From positions 34,079,265 through 34,143,264 of the forward strand of contig NC_088303.1 in NCBI RefSeq assembly GCF_032854445.1: a stretch of DNA of 64,000 nucleotides, written 5' to 3'. The notes under the pieces are model-generated. The model ran no database searches, had not been told where the DNA came from, and saw only the letters and a program-made list of their open reading frames with translations. The stretch is from Liolophura sinensis. Its lineage: Eukaryota > Mollusca > Polyplacophora > Chitonida > Chitonidae. The translations under genes were made by a program, and so were the position numbers. This document shows, piece after piece, positions 33,995 through 47,200 of this stretch; the first letter of the stretch is position 1, and each line of letters starts with the position of its first letter.

Positions 33995-34612
33995 TGTTGC
34001 CTGGTGACTTCGGTGTCTGGGTGACACCTACATGTATAGCATGTTGCCAGAGTGGCATTTGTGCTTTGGTATCTGTGTGGCACATTTAGTACATGTACAT
34101 GTATGTTGCCCGAGTGACACTTGTAATGTTGTGTTTGGATGACACATGCAGTAGGTGACCAGTGTGACATTTGTGATGTGGTGTCTGGGTGACACATGTA
34201 GTAGGTTGCCAGTGTGACATTTGTAATGTGGCGTTTGGGTGACACATGCAGTAGGTCACCAGTGTAACATTTGTGATGTGGTGTCTGGGTGACACATGCA
34301 GTAGGTCACCAGTGTGACATTTTTGATGTGGTGTCTGGGTGACATGCAGTAGGTCACCAGTGTGACATTTGTGATGTGTTGCCTGGGTGACACATGCAGT
34401 AGGTTGCCAGTGTAACATTTTTGATATGGTGTCTGGGTGACACATGTAGTAGGTCGCCAGTGTGACATTTGTGATATGGTGTCAGAGTGACTCATGCAGT
34501 AGGTCGCCAGTGTAACATTTTTGATATGGTGTCTGGGTGACACATGTAGTAGGTCGCCAGTGTGACATTTGTGATGTGATGTCTGGGTGACACATAAAGT
34601 ATATTGCCTGAG
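33995..34612 (+). repeat. 50-bp minisatellite, about 12 copies
   Basis: The unit is close to GTAGGTCACCAGTGTGACAT + TTGTGATGTGGTGTCTGGGTGACACATGCA. Starts at 34151, 34201 and 34251 confirm the 50-base step. The copies make three overlapping minus-strand frames rich in His, Thr and Cys, which are artefacts. Confidence 0.92.
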
Positions 34613-35199
34613 TAAAAGTTTGTCTTAATTTTACCTCATACCATGTAAATGTACATGTGTAAAGCCCAGTGTATGTTCAAGAGTAACAGTTACATGTGCA
34701 GTGGCAGTGGCAACTCTCTATGGTGTCTCTCTCTGGATAAAAGCAGTACATTTAACTGTATCTGTAATATCAGTGTTGTTGAAACTTTGCATAATCTCAT
34801 GAAGATTTCCCTGAATTATTCAGACAAATGGTAAGCTGTTATAACTTCAAACATTTTTTTTGTGATATAGATGACATTTATCTTTGATATTTAGGTACTA
34901 ATCATCCAGTGATTTTATACACCAGCTAAGGTTTGTGTTTTACTATATTGTCACCGCAGTCTATATGAGCATATTTATTATACGTTGTCAGTATAGATCC
35001 CAGAGTGACATTATGGAGAGACAGCGCTGATGAGGATTTGCGACTCTTGGCAGGATGATGGCTGTTAATTATTTATCCATGATCTGAGATTGTATAACAG
35101 ATTCCCGAAGGAACACTTCAAGGGTGCCATGTTGTTGTGTCAGTTTTTCACCCAATCCTGCGAGATGCTTCACTTGCCAGAGGGTAGGCGTACGTAGGT

Positions 35200-35220
35200 G
35201 GGTTGGGTAGGTGGGTTGGG
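35200..35220 (+). other. G-quadruplex-type motif
   Basis: Four GGG runs with loops TT, TAGGT and TT, inside a TAGGTGGGTTGGG-like tract (35193-35233). It satisfies the usual G3+N1-7 pattern. Confidence 0.7.
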
Positions 35221-35751
35221 TCGGTGTGTGGGGTGTTATAGTGTATTACATACATGTACAGGTATACAGGGACCCATTTTAGATGGAGGATGTAACATAA
35301 CTGTCATGATGACATATTGTAGACATACATCACCTTGGTGTTTACATTGTAGTTTCATGTAGTGTTACACCCTCTACATGTGGATTCTGTGAGTCACCAG
35401 CTAACCTGCTTCTGACCTACATAAGTCTGTGAATGTGGAGGTCAGACTTATCCATGGACAATGTTCATTGTCATGTAATTATGCATTTCAAGCTAATGTG
35501 TGCAAATTTCTAGAATTTAATTGCATTTATCTTCTGAATGATGTAAATGTGGTAGAAATTTTACTAGTACATCATGTGCAAGTGAGCACGTTGTGCGTAA
35601 CATTTTGATACCTATAGATATTAAACATGCAGTTGGATATATTGAAGGTGATTTGCACCTGATAAGAAAAGGATGTATATTCTGATCATTATAAACATAT
35701 ATAGTTTCAAATTAGAAAGAAAGTTTGAAACTGCAGGTCAGTTTTGTCTGC

Positions 35752-35811
35752 CTGTGTAAGTGAAATATTCTTGAGTAGGGCGTAAAACACCAGTCAAGTA
35801 TATTAATAAAT
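35752..35811 (+). mobile_element. tRNA-derived SINE, tail-only fragment
   Basis: TAAGTGAAATATTCTTGAG followed by TAGGGCGTAAAACACCAGTC and an AT-rich tail. The extreme 5' truncation is typical of LINE-mobilised SINEs. Confidence 0.8.
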
Positions 35812-37099
35812 TCATGCAAGACTGGACCTGATGTTTATACTAACACGGTACTCATTTAGACTTAAGGCCTGTGAACCCCATCACTTATAATAACTGCTAT
35901 GTATTTACTGCTTTCATCTTTAAAGCTTGAGCCCGAGATGCAGAGTGTGAAATTATACTGGAGAATTCATATAAAACTTATAGTGTTGGTGGTGTCTAGT
36001 TGATATGTGAGGGTCGTTAACACAGCTGTCACCTCCACCATCACAAACCACCATAACTGACATGCTCAGTATGTGACTTTGACTGCAAGCCCTATCCATT
36101 GATGTGCTGCAGAGGTGTTCTCTCTGTACATGTATGTATATCCTTGTTTTCAGGTTACAGCACATTGGTTTCCCTTACTATTTATGCAGTAAATTTGCCA
36201 ACTTCAACCTCAAAAATATATGGAACTTTTGCATGGTACAATGCTATACCACCACATGCAGCTTCCACTTTTCTCCACAACATATCCAAAAAGCAACCAA
36301 ACTTGACCACCATTTATTTGAGGTGTGGTTGCTGGAAGTGAACTCATAACACTTTGTTGGCTTCATGGGGGTTGGAAGCAACACTGGGAAAAAAAATTTC
36401 AGTTCTATCAAGAACAGACAAAATTCTGATACATTTTAACCAGGTGTAAACTAACAGTGCGGAAATTTATAGCGTATTAACAACCTAAAATGTCTGTGTG
36501 GCAGTATTACCCATTCAGTGCTCCTATACTCTTCAGTTCAGAGGCAAATCTTGGACCCTGTTACTGGAATTGCGCATGGGTAACCACAGGATGCGTGTAA
36601 CAGGAATGGACATGCGAAAGGCCATCATTAAAAATATGGCGTTACATGTACCTGACCAACCCTCCAAAAAAAAGGGCCCAGTTATTATTGATATTTTAAT
36701 AGATTTCATTTTTTCTTGTTGTTTGTTATTGTTTTTTCTTTATTTTGTTTTCTCATATTGTTAATTTCTTTAAGAAATCTAGATTTTTTTTTTTTAGCCA
36801 GAGTCAAAAAAAAAAGAGATTCCTGGCAAACTACCCTATCTTTCTGGTGACTGGTAAACCTAACATTGGGGCATTCAAGTTACCAAATTTCCAGAATGAT
36901 GTAACGGGTATGTAAAACTATAACAATACAATTGTACAAAGAAAATATGAAATGTAGCTATGTACATTGTTTACTACTGGTGTTGTATATACATACATGT
37001 TCAAGGTCCTGCTGGCATCATCATTCAGGTGAATTGATGCCTGTGTATGAATGTACCACTGTCTGGCCGAAGGCGGAGACATGGGTTCTCACCAATCGA

Positions 37100-37260
37100 A
37101 AACCTGACCATCGTCAGTGAAAAGGGGTTCCACGCTGACCCCAGCGGTTGATTGAATCACTGGCATGCTGCAGCAATCAGGTCATGGGTTCATGGTCTCG
37201 TGTTCAAAACCAGATCTTGCTGACCTGGCTAAGACTATATTATGTCGGGATTTGTCAGGT
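37100..37260 (+). mobile_element. Possible tRNA-like SINE remnant
   Basis: Contains GACCCCAGCGGTTGATTGAATC and GTGTTCAAAACCAGATC (weak B-box likeness) followed by GCTGACCTGGCTAAGAC. Only one copy is recognised, so the assignment is weak. Confidence 0.25.
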
Positions 37261-37884
37261 CTGTTATAACCCACAAATGTCTTTTGTTTACATTGATGTC
37301 TTCCGCCCATAAACACAACAAAGTTGCAATTCTTGAGTGAAAAAATTCACATGGAGGCAGTATAAATCAGGCAAATACTGTGAATATATAAATATTGTGC
37401 AGTAAAAAAATTCTGCCCCAGAGCATTAAACACCAAGGAAAAGTTGATGTTAAGGGAAAGGCGTTGCAAGTCATGAACAGGAGCAATCGTGTGAAATGTA
37501 TGGGGTTGCATCACACATTTTAGGAAGTATTGGGTCACAGTTGCTTTTAACGCAAGCTATTCGTTATATTAATCAAGTCATCAACACAGTGTTGCTGACT
37601 GTGACAAGTTTTTGTTCTAAGAATACTAAAATGTCAGATGCAGAACGTCTCTGTGGTGTGTCTTCGTTGTACAGTCATAGTTTGGTGATTTCATATTAGT
37701 TTTAGTGATTATGGGCTGAGTGATTGTAGGGTAGGGTGCATGTTACAAAAAGACAGAGGGACACCCTGCTGTTGAAAGGCTTTCAGGCTGTCTAGAACTG
37801 AAACACCTGGTGGTATTTGGTCTGTTGTTGCCACACCCACTTATTTGTAGCTTGACTGCATGCTGTCCATTTTTACTTTTTACA

Positions 37885-38575
37885 TGTACGTACACTGTAC
37901 ACATATTGTATCAGCACTGCATTATTGGCACTGCTAGTCTCTATGATAATGTGATACACATTCCCATGGTCATGTAGATCTCTATATACTGTACACATAT
38001 TGTACCAGTGCTGCATTATTGGCACTAGTCTCTATGGTAATGTGGTACACAAACCCATGGTCATGTAAATCTCCATATACTCTACACATATTGTACCCGC
38101 ACTGCGATATTGGCACTAGTCTCTATGGTAATGTGGTACACAAACCCATGGTCATGTAGATCTCCATATACTGTACACATATTGTACCCGCACTGCGATA
38201 TTGGCACTAGTCTCAATGATAATGTGGTACACAAACCCATGGTCATGTAGATCTCCATATACTGTACACATATTGTACCCGCACTGCGATATTGGCACTA
38301 GTCTCAATGATAATGTGGTACACAAACCCATGGTCATGTAGATCTCCATATACTGTACACATATTGTACCCGCACTGCATTATTGGCACTAGTCTCTACG
38401 GTAATGTGGTACACATACCCATGGTCATGTAGATCTCCATATACTGTACACATATTGTACCAGCACTGTGTTATTGGCACTAGTCTCAATTATAATGTGG
38501 GTACACATACCCGTGGTCATGTAAGAGATCCATATACTGTACACATATTGTACCAGCACTGCCTTATGTGGAGGA
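37885..38575 (+). repeat. 91-bp minisatellite, eight copies
   Basis: CTGTACACATATTGTACC-type starts at 37895, 37989, 38080, 38171, 38262, 38353, 38444 and 38537, mostly 91 apart. Each unit holds GCACTGCATTATTGGCACTA and CCCATGGTCATGTAGATC. The frames 38152-38349 and 38383-38598 come from the repeat. Confidence 0.95.
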
Positions 38576-40569
38576 CAAATTACCTATTATTTCAATAATG
38601 CTGTTTACTTCAGTTTTTTTTTTTTCTCCAAATCTGCTATTTGTCAATGTTTACTTGAATAGCTGGATACAGAGGTCCAATGTAAATATTGGCATAAATC
38701 TCATATTACCATAATGACTGGTGCCTGCATATGAAGGGTCAACCTGTTCCACCTGTGCTGAACAATAGCCTCTTCCAACTGGTGTATTCCTCAGTGCAAC
38801 AGATGTTGCCGAAGGGGTTAATCCTGACTACCAATAGGTGTGCTTTGAATTTCTCTGCCTTGATGCACTTACTGTGTGTATCTCACACATCTGTGAGTAC
38901 TGGTCTGTGACAGTTGAACAGACAAGGGCAGGGGCCTATACAGATAAACTGTCAGTGCAGGGCTACATGTATGTGTGCAGTTTTTACCTGAAAATCAAGT
39001 TTAATGTTAATTCCTTGGGATAGCTGTTACATCAATACGGGCTGTCTAAACTGAAAGGTAAGTGTGCACTGGGAAGGCTTAGCTGCGAACGGGCTGACCG
39101 ATGAGGCATTTGGTCTGTGACAAGCTCATAATTGCTTCTGTGATACCTTGCTATTTTCCCGAGTGGATAAGCTGTCCCGGCTCCATCAGCAGGCTACCAG
39201 CACGAGGGATCTCTGTAGAATTGTGTTTTCAGGGTTTGCCAGTCTTTCGTGTATGACTTTTTGTGTTTTCTGGTTATTTTTGGTACTACATGTACTTATT
39301 AGCAACAAGATTTTCATTGTTGTTGACATAAAAATGAACAGTTATTCCTTCCATAATTGTTTCCTTCAAAAACCTATTGAATCATTAATTTTCATTAATG
39401 GTATTGAATGTACTCACGAATTATGACAGTTAACAGCAGTTCATTTCTTAAATGCAATCCGTGTTCATTTATCTAAATATCAAGAGGTATAAAATTTAAC
39501 CTGTTAGATTTTGTATATAATTTGACTGATTGCAAGGATGAAAGTGCGGTTGCAGATACCCAGAAATGTATTCATTTGAGTGTTTTCTGGTTATTGTGCT
39601 GTTTTGTGTTCGTATGTGTATTGATTTGTAACCACTTTATTACTGTCGTATTGCAAAAAACAACAACATGTATTGTGGTAAAGCAGTCATTTTTGCTGGC
39701 TGAGAAGAATCTCACACGAACATGTCAATATTTGTGATGTAAAAAAGGAAAAGACGTTTTATATTAAGGTATAGAACCGCATATTCAGGTGTGGTGTGAC
39801 TTCTCAAATCACATCGTTATATTTGAGATTGCTAAGTGTTGCATTATATTAATGTAGTAAAAACCGAAATGTGTAAGGATTGCTGTGGTCTCCTGGGGTG
39901 TATAGTTTACTGTAAATCTTCAAACTTTTCAACCACTAAAGTGCTTTTTCAGTGTAATTTATGCTTACAATTACATGTATTGTGGAAATGACGCTTAAAG
40001 TGATTTTTTGTGTCATTAAAGATGCAGGCTTCATGAAACTCCAAAAAATTATACATGTAGTTCTTTACACATCACATTTCTCTAAAACATTTCAAATTAT
40101 TGTTGGAATTATTGTTCATCCACAAATTATTTTTTTCCATTCCTATTCTATAGACTTCTGCATACATGTACCAGGTGAAATGCATTTTGACTGCATGCTA
40201 CATGTATAGCTTATGTGACAGCTGAATTCAAGTCATTGTTATCAAAGCTTTTAACCATGTCTGTCAGTATTACTCTTAGTACCTGGAATAATCTTCAGTA
40301 ATCTCTGCAGGTGATGAAAGTGTCTTACTCTTTGGTACTGTGATGAACATTGTGCTTTTTAAGCTTCCGTTAATTAGACGTAAGTATAATCTGGAGGATT
40401 TTGAAGCCAGACTAAGAGCTACTTACAAGAAACCAGCCATTACCACAAAATCAATCAAAATGTCAACGCCAGATTACTCCCAAGTGTGGCATTCTAACAG
40501 TCTAGAAATGACGTACTTGCCTTAAAGTTTGACCATGACTACATGTATAAGTTACTTATTATTCCTGAC

Positions 40570-40837
40570 AGATTCCTGCATGGCTCAGTTGGTTAGCACG
40601 CTAGCGCAGTGTAATGACCCAGGAGCCTCTCACCAATGCGGTTGCTGTGAGTTCAAGTCCAGCTCATGCTGGCTTCCTCTCCGGCCGAACGTGGAAAGGT
40701 CTTCCAGCAACCTGTGGATGGTTGAGGGTTTCCCCCTGTGCTCTGGCTGGTTTCCTCCCACCATAATACTGGCTGCAGTCGTATAAGTGAAATATTCTTG
40801 AGTACGACGTAAAACACCAATCAGATAAATAAATAAA
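40570..40837 (+). mobile_element. tRNA-derived SINE, full-length with 13-bp target duplication
   Basis: Head, B box, body and AAATAAATAAA tail are complete. A perfect direct repeat TATTATTCCTGAC flanks it at 40557-40569 and 40838-40850. Confidence 0.97.
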
Positions 40838-42490
40838 TATTATTCCTGACTTTACAAGTTCTATTCATTTTAATCAAGATATTTCAACATTTATTTGGTA
40901 GGTACACCTAGAATAATTTCCTAGTGGGAAAATGTGACTTTCGGCACCTGAAGTAAAACTGTATATTATGACCTTTAATAGTTTCATATATTAAAAAATG
41001 CTTTTTTTTTGATGAGAACTTTTTTTAAGCGATAAAACTATGTTCCGTAAGTAGTGCTTTTTATTTCATATCTGTCATTTTTCTCGTCATGTATATTGAT
41101 TAAGGGGAGTATATCTCGCTGCTGTTGTTGTAAACTTGTTTCACATTATTATCCCGTTAGTACAAAGTAAGGTCTCGAGGACCAAATTCTCATACTAGTA
41201 GTATGTTTTCTTGTAAAAGTCTTCATAAAATCAGATTTTTTGACCAGAAACCATTACATGTATAATATAATGGCAAAAGGAGAAGTTGTGGAAAAATGGA
41301 TTTCTGCCTCGCAAGTATGTAAGTTTTATAAAAGTAGACTAAGATTCTCAGGTGTGACCTAGTGGCATATGTGCTACAAGTGAGAAAGTATTCAAAGCAT
41401 CAAACTGAGATTTATAAACAGGGTTGAAAAGTTTCCATGCTTGATCAGCCAACCAGAGACTATGGTGCAGGTATTGAAAGGTCAGTCTTTCAGTTCAGTG
41501 CTGCTTTTTTTTTTTTTCCATGAGGCTTCATTGGGGTACCAGTTTCTTTTTTAGATGTCGTCATCATTGTCAGAACTGGATACACAGTTCCGTGGCAGTG
41601 TTTCACATATATTTACGTAAAGTGTATAGATATTAAAATGGCTCTGTGAATTAGGACTAAATCGACTTTGTATTTTATGATAAAATAGATATTTCTTGTC
41701 CCACCCTCTGAGACCTCACACTGGTCTGTATCTTTATTATACCTTCAGATGTTTTATTCTAAAATGTTATCTTGATCTGGAGTTGAAAATTCAGCTGCCC
41801 TGAGTTACCACTGACGTGTATGTCCTGTGGAAGGTACTGGTTTTGAACAGAAATTTAATCAGTCCAGGTAAGGCTGGATCAAGTGTATATTACCATGTAT
41901 TTAAAGCGCTATACACCCTGTATATCTAGACATGGAATGATCATGGATGTATGTCATTTAGACATGTCATGTTATGAGATTCCAGATAGAGCCCCCATAT
42001 ACACGTACATGTGTACATTTGGATCATTTACAGCAAAGCTGTTAATTTGAAGACTGCTACATTGTACATCGATCAACATCTAGATGATTGTATCAGCTAG
42101 GTTATTCAATTGATTTTGTGACTCGACTCACGTCTACATTAACATAAATCTGCAGTAAAGTTTACTTGACATAAAGCAGAATGACTTTTTTTTTAATTTA
42201 ATTTTAAAACTGACATGTATTTCCAATGCAGTTCATTTATATGTAGCAATGTAGCATGTCACATTTATACAAAAGATATCTCCTTGTAAATAAATAAGTA
42301 AATATATACATATATATATATATGTATACACATACGCATGTAGGGGAATATGAATAAGGTTTGAATATAGAATTACAAGTACTGAAGTTTAATGGTTAAA
42401 GTGTTACATAATCAAACATCCTCATTACAGATATGCAAAGTGTACATACATGTACATGTATAAAAAGGTAAACTAACCATGGCGTAGGAT

Positions 42491-42734
42491 TTATTTATTT
42501 ATTTCATTGGTGTTTTACGCCGTACTCAAGAATATTTCACTTATACGCAGACGGCCAGCATTATGGTGGGAGGACACCCACGACCATCTGTAGGTTGCTG
42601 ACAGACCTTCGCACGTACGGCCAGAGAGAAAGCCAGCATCAGCTGGACTTGAACTCACAGCGAACGTATTTGTGAGAAGCTTCTGGGTCATTATGCTGAG
42701 GTAGCACGCTATCCAACTGAGCCACGGAGGCCTC
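42491..42734 (-). mobile_element. tRNA-derived SINE, near full-length with 14-bp target duplication
   Basis: Reverse copy from TTATTTATTTATTTCATTGG to GAGCCACGGAGGC. Flanks CCATGGCGTAGGAT (42477-42490) and CCATGGCTTAGGAT (42735-42748) are a target duplication with one mismatch. Part of the body (AAACCGGGCAGAGCCC) is deleted. Confidence 0.96.
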
Positions 42735-43129
42735 CCATGGCTTAGGATGTTCTGTTTTTTCATGTGTTAACTTCACTATTTATACACTTTGCATACAAGT
42801 GCATTTACATTTTTATTAACGCAGAAATGTTGAGACCTGTTTTATTCCTGTTTGATGAACGAGACTGATTGCTTGATTGATGCTGCATTTCCATGTAAAT
42901 TGACTCCATCTAGGCTTACCCTGTGTAGAGGAGTATTCAAGCCTCTCTTTTGACGATTTAATTTAAATTTAAAATGGTTTAATGGAAGAGATACATGTAT
43001 ATGTATCTATTCAGTAGAGCTGAACTTCCCTGAGGAGACTGAGTAAGATCAGTAGATACTTGTAATTTCTGAATTGCTTATTTATGTATACAGTTGTAGA
43101 TTAATTGGTATGACATCCATGTACATGCC

Positions 43130-43345
43130 ACATGTTTACATACATGTATATCCATACATGTCATACATTGACATATATGTATATCCATGCATGCCATATT
43201 TTGACATACATGTATATCCATACATGCCATACATTGACATATATGTATATCCAAGCATGCCATATGCTGACATAAATGTATGTTCAAACATGCCATATAT
43301 TGATGTACACTTGTATGTCCATACATGCCATATATTCACATACTT
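43130..43345 (+). repeat. 33-bp minisatellite
   Basis: Six to seven copies of a unit close to ACATACATGTATATCCATACATGCCATACATTG, 33 bases apart. A multiple of three keeps one frame open on each strand, giving an apparent 11-residue protein repeat (YIDIYVYPCMP-like). Nothing else supports translation. Confidence 0.92.
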
Positions 43346-43631
43346 TAATTCTTCAAATTTTTGGGACAGATATTAGTAGTGCTGAAAGGAGAATATTATA
43401 TTTTTTCCCCAGCTCTTTGGAAAAGTAAAAACATGAATATGTTGTTCAGTAGATGGACTACCCATGTGAGATAAAACAGAAACCAAATGTTCCTGCTACA
43501 ATCACATGCATACTGGCTATAAAGAGCAGACCAGGTATCCCAAAATTGAGAAGAAACAGAGTATGCCCATACATGCCATTTATGTGATATAATGAAAGCT
43601 GTACATGCTATATATATATATCCACATGTGC

Positions 43632-43662
43632 CATATATGCCATATAATATATGGCATATATG
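43632..43662. repeat. 31-base near-perfect palindrome
   Basis: Two 15-base arms (CATATATGCCATATA and its complement) around one central base. About 195 bases upstream of the acceptor before the anoctamin start exon. Confidence 0.8.
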
Positions 43663-43858
43663 ATATGTTATTAGTACATACATGAAGATAATTACTGGAT
43701 GCCAAAATTAGTGGATCTTTACTGATTTAAGTGTACATCTAGATGGAAATATACTTGAAAAAATTAGTGTCTTGGCTGGCAGTGTTTTAATAATATAATA
43801 TGAGGTCAGCATGATTCTGTACAGTTTATTTACTTTTGTATTTCTCTTCATTTAACAG

Positions 43859-44111
43859 ATTTGAAAACTAACGTATAAGATAAGGAACCAACAACGAAAT
43901 TCGTTTTGCTGTGTCAAGATGCGAAACATCTTTGTTATGACAAGTGTCGTCTGATCATACATTTGGTGAGCGATGTCTGGTGGTCTGCAGACAATCAGGA
44001 TTGAGAGTACGTACACTGGTCAGTGTGGCTAATACCGTTCTAAAGGTCTGCCCTGAGATCAGGCACCTGTTAACCATTTGGAGAGATCCTTTGGCTTAAT
44101 CCTTAACCACC
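43859..44111 (+). other. 5'UTR part of the anoctamin start exon
   Basis: A pyrimidine-rich tract TTTCTCTTCATTTAACAG ends at 43858, so this exon probably begins at 43859 and runs into the ATG at 44112. That implies at least one more upstream non-coding exon. An alternative is a local transcription start. Confidence 0.5.
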
Positions 44112-44219
44112 ATGGCTGAGAAAAAAGGGATCAACGGCAAGGCGGTTCCCATGGAGGATTATGGGTCCCTGGGCAAAGCCGGAGATAAAGTTCATATCAT
44201 GGGCGATCAAGATGAAACG
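44112..44219 (+). CDS. Anoctamin coding exon 1
   Basis: 36 codons from ATG to Asp-Glu-Thr, donor GTAAGT at 44220. Kozak context ACCACCATGG. Lys- and Gly-rich, no signal peptide, as expected for the cytosolic N-terminus. Confidence 0.85.
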
Positions 44220-47200
44220 GTAAGTCCATCAGAAGAAAAAGTTTCATATCTCAAGTGTTGTATCACTTGTAACGCAGTGTTTAGTGTTAATTCTTTGTTT
44301 TGAAATTTAAGATTTCTTCAGTGATTTGCACTCTGCATACTTGTAGTCAGCAGAACTTGCTGATAGCTGTGTTATGTGTGCATGCACAATCAACTTAAAA
44401 AGATGATATCAGTATGTGCGTTATTGATCATAAGCTATTTGCAAACTCAGTCTTGAAAGCCAAGGTAATACATGCTGTGTAATATTTGACGTAAAAATTT
44501 GCCCAAGAAGTACATTTTTAAAGGCAATTAAACGTCATGAAAGATGTATAAATAGTAATTTTTGGTGATCAGGCTTAAATTTTTCCGCGAGGGTGTCATC
44601 CTGCCTTCCAAACAAACTTGAGAACATCTTTGTATTAAAAATCAAAAAAAATCTTAGAATTTGCTGTGTAAAATGCACTTTTTGGGTGAACATTTAAACA
44701 GGTTACAGATATATACATGTAGGCTCTGTGCCAGTATATATACCTGTATATTACGAACAGCCATCTGTATAGATATATGTACATATCTATACGGTGTATC
44801 CTATACAGTATACCTACACTCTTTCACATCAAGCCTGTGCATTTTATAGTACATGTACTAGGAGACATAAAATAGTTGAATCATTGTCAGTCGCCATTAC
44901 TGCATGAATTGTCACATAATATTAGAGGCTGTTGTACATACATGTATGTGTAAGTAAGCGTAAACTGTGAATAATTCCGATAAGCCGTGTAGAAAAGCCT
45001 GTTCATTAATATAGCAGTATCACAAACATGACAAAGAGTACTGTGCGTGTGCTGTGCTTTCTGTGCAGACTGACATGTACATGCACAATGTATGCAGATA
45101 CAGTATACATGTATTCTGGTCATATTTGGCAGCATGGATACAACTGTGTATTAGCTAATTGGCTTGCTTATCCCACTATTGATCGGCTTCTGTAGTGTCT
45201 GTGTGTTACCAGAATCTGGCAGTTCATGTAGATGTTGCTGAGGCCTCCATCTCTACTGACCACGTGCTCTAGGATAATACACACACATACATATGTACAT
45301 GTACATATAGTCCCATGTACATGTAGCTGAGGCCTTCATGCTCTAGGATAATACACACACACACATACACATGTATGTACATGTACATATAGTCCCGTGC
45401 TACCAGCAACACTGTGGGATGGTTGTGGGTTTCCCTGAGGCTCTGTCGTGGGTCTCCTCCCACCATAATGCTGGCCGCCGCCATATAAGTGAAATATCCT
45501 TGAGTACAGCGTAAAACACCAATCAAATCAAATACAGTCCAGTGTACATGGAGGCAGATACATATTCTGACAGTTGCCACAGTATGGCTCTGCACAGTAT
45601 TGCCGTTTTATTATTAATTATTAACCATAATCATTTATCCATATTCTGACTGAATGTTGTGCGTACAGCTTAACACCACATTCCCCTCCACTCGCAGCTC
45701 AATTTGCCATGATGACAGTATGAGCTGTCGCCAGCCCTCTTGTGGCCGATGTGCCATGTATATATGCTTGCTGAAGACCATTTGTCTACCACCAGTATGA
45801 TGTACATATCTCGACATCACACATGAGAAAGTTTCTCAGTAACTAATCGCCAAATGCTAAAGAAAAAATCAGTAATTTACCCTGACATAGCTAGATTTTA
45901 ATATGAAGATGTCTCATTTCCATTTTTCTCTCTTTATTTTTATTAATTTTCCCCAAGTTAAGTTTGTGAGAATAAATTAAGGCATCTCAAAAGACTAACT
46001 AAGACTGTTGACAGGTGGAGGAAACTTTGCACCTCAGGGTTCATCCACCCATAAAGCTGGTCAACATTATAAGTGAAACGTTTTACAAAGCATGACATAA
46101 CATCTGTAAATCTGTACATGTACATGTACATGTACATGTATGTGTATGAGGAATCATTGGTGTGGTAAATTATTATCCATGTGGTGTGCTGACTTCTGAT
46201 ATGTTTGTTAATTTATTACCCCAGATTAAAAGGTTTTATGTAAAAACATATAGCCTTTAATACGCATAGACTGAGGCCTGTATACATTTACATGCATCAG
46301 CGTGTGTAATGTTGTAGAAAACTTTGTTTTATGACATGAGTAAAAGAGCTCTCGTTGTTCATTGTGTCGTTGTTCATTGTGTCATTGTTCATTGTGCCTT
46401 GCATGGTGAAAATAAGCAAATCAACGACGCCTTTGTAAGGGTTTTTGTCAGACTAACATTGAAAACCACCTTTGAGAAAGTTCACTACTAACTTGCCAAT
46501 GGTCGGTGGTTTAATCTACTCACTTCAGGTTCCTCCACCTATAAAACTGACTGCCATCATATATATATATATATGAGTACATGTAAGTAAAAAATTCTTG
46601 AGTGTGAAAAGAAAAAAAAATAGATAAATAAACAAATAATGATATATATACATATACACTATGCGGAAACATACTCAGTGCTCTGCATTATAAATCACAT
46701 GTACGTCACTGTACAATTTCGAAATGTGACATTTGGTGCCTGTACAAATCTACACACTCCTACATGAATAGTAAGTGCAAGTGCTTGCTGTAATTCACTT
46801 AAATTCTAGCTTTTTAAGCGACATAGTGGCTCTTTGCTTGATTCTGATTGATTCATCCACCTTATACCACCTCCTAAGATTTTGATTAATCCCTTATCAG
46901 AAAAACTTATCATTTTAAAGCCTTTATGTTCTTCTGAAAGAACATGCCAGACTTTAGGTGAAGTATTCGTTCGTCATGTTAGTATTTAGTAAGTATGCAG
47001 ATCCAGTCATGATGCTGTGAAATGACTCTTTAAAGTGGTTCTTGTGATGTTATTAAGTTAATGTACAGTACATGCACTGTACCTTCCAGCTGGGCATCAT
47101 CAGTGGTATCACATAGATGAGTATCATTATTGTCTGCTGGTAGTTTATATCATGTCAATTATACTCCCATTTAATGTTGTAAACAACACTTAATTAGTTA

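Larger units (their letters stand above)
23867..43858. other. Long non-coding stretch before the anoctamin coding exons
   Basis: Twenty kilobases with no exon I can support. The largest frame (27663-28142, 159 codons) has no recognised motif and no good splice borders. Part of this stretch is probably a 5'UTR intron of the anoctamin gene, because a clear acceptor sits at 43857-43858. Repeats are listed separately. 24130-25300, 26480-29817, 31120-33575 and 35820-37100 show nothing else. Confidence 0.55.

Noticed and set aside
34086..34543. His/Cys-rich minus-strand frames suggesting a metal-binding protein
   Set aside because: Produced by the 50-bp minisatellite in several frames at once.
43074..43376. 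Tyr/Met/Pro-rich repeat protein
   Set aside because: Explained by the 33-bp minisatellite, which is open on both strands; no promoter or splice support.
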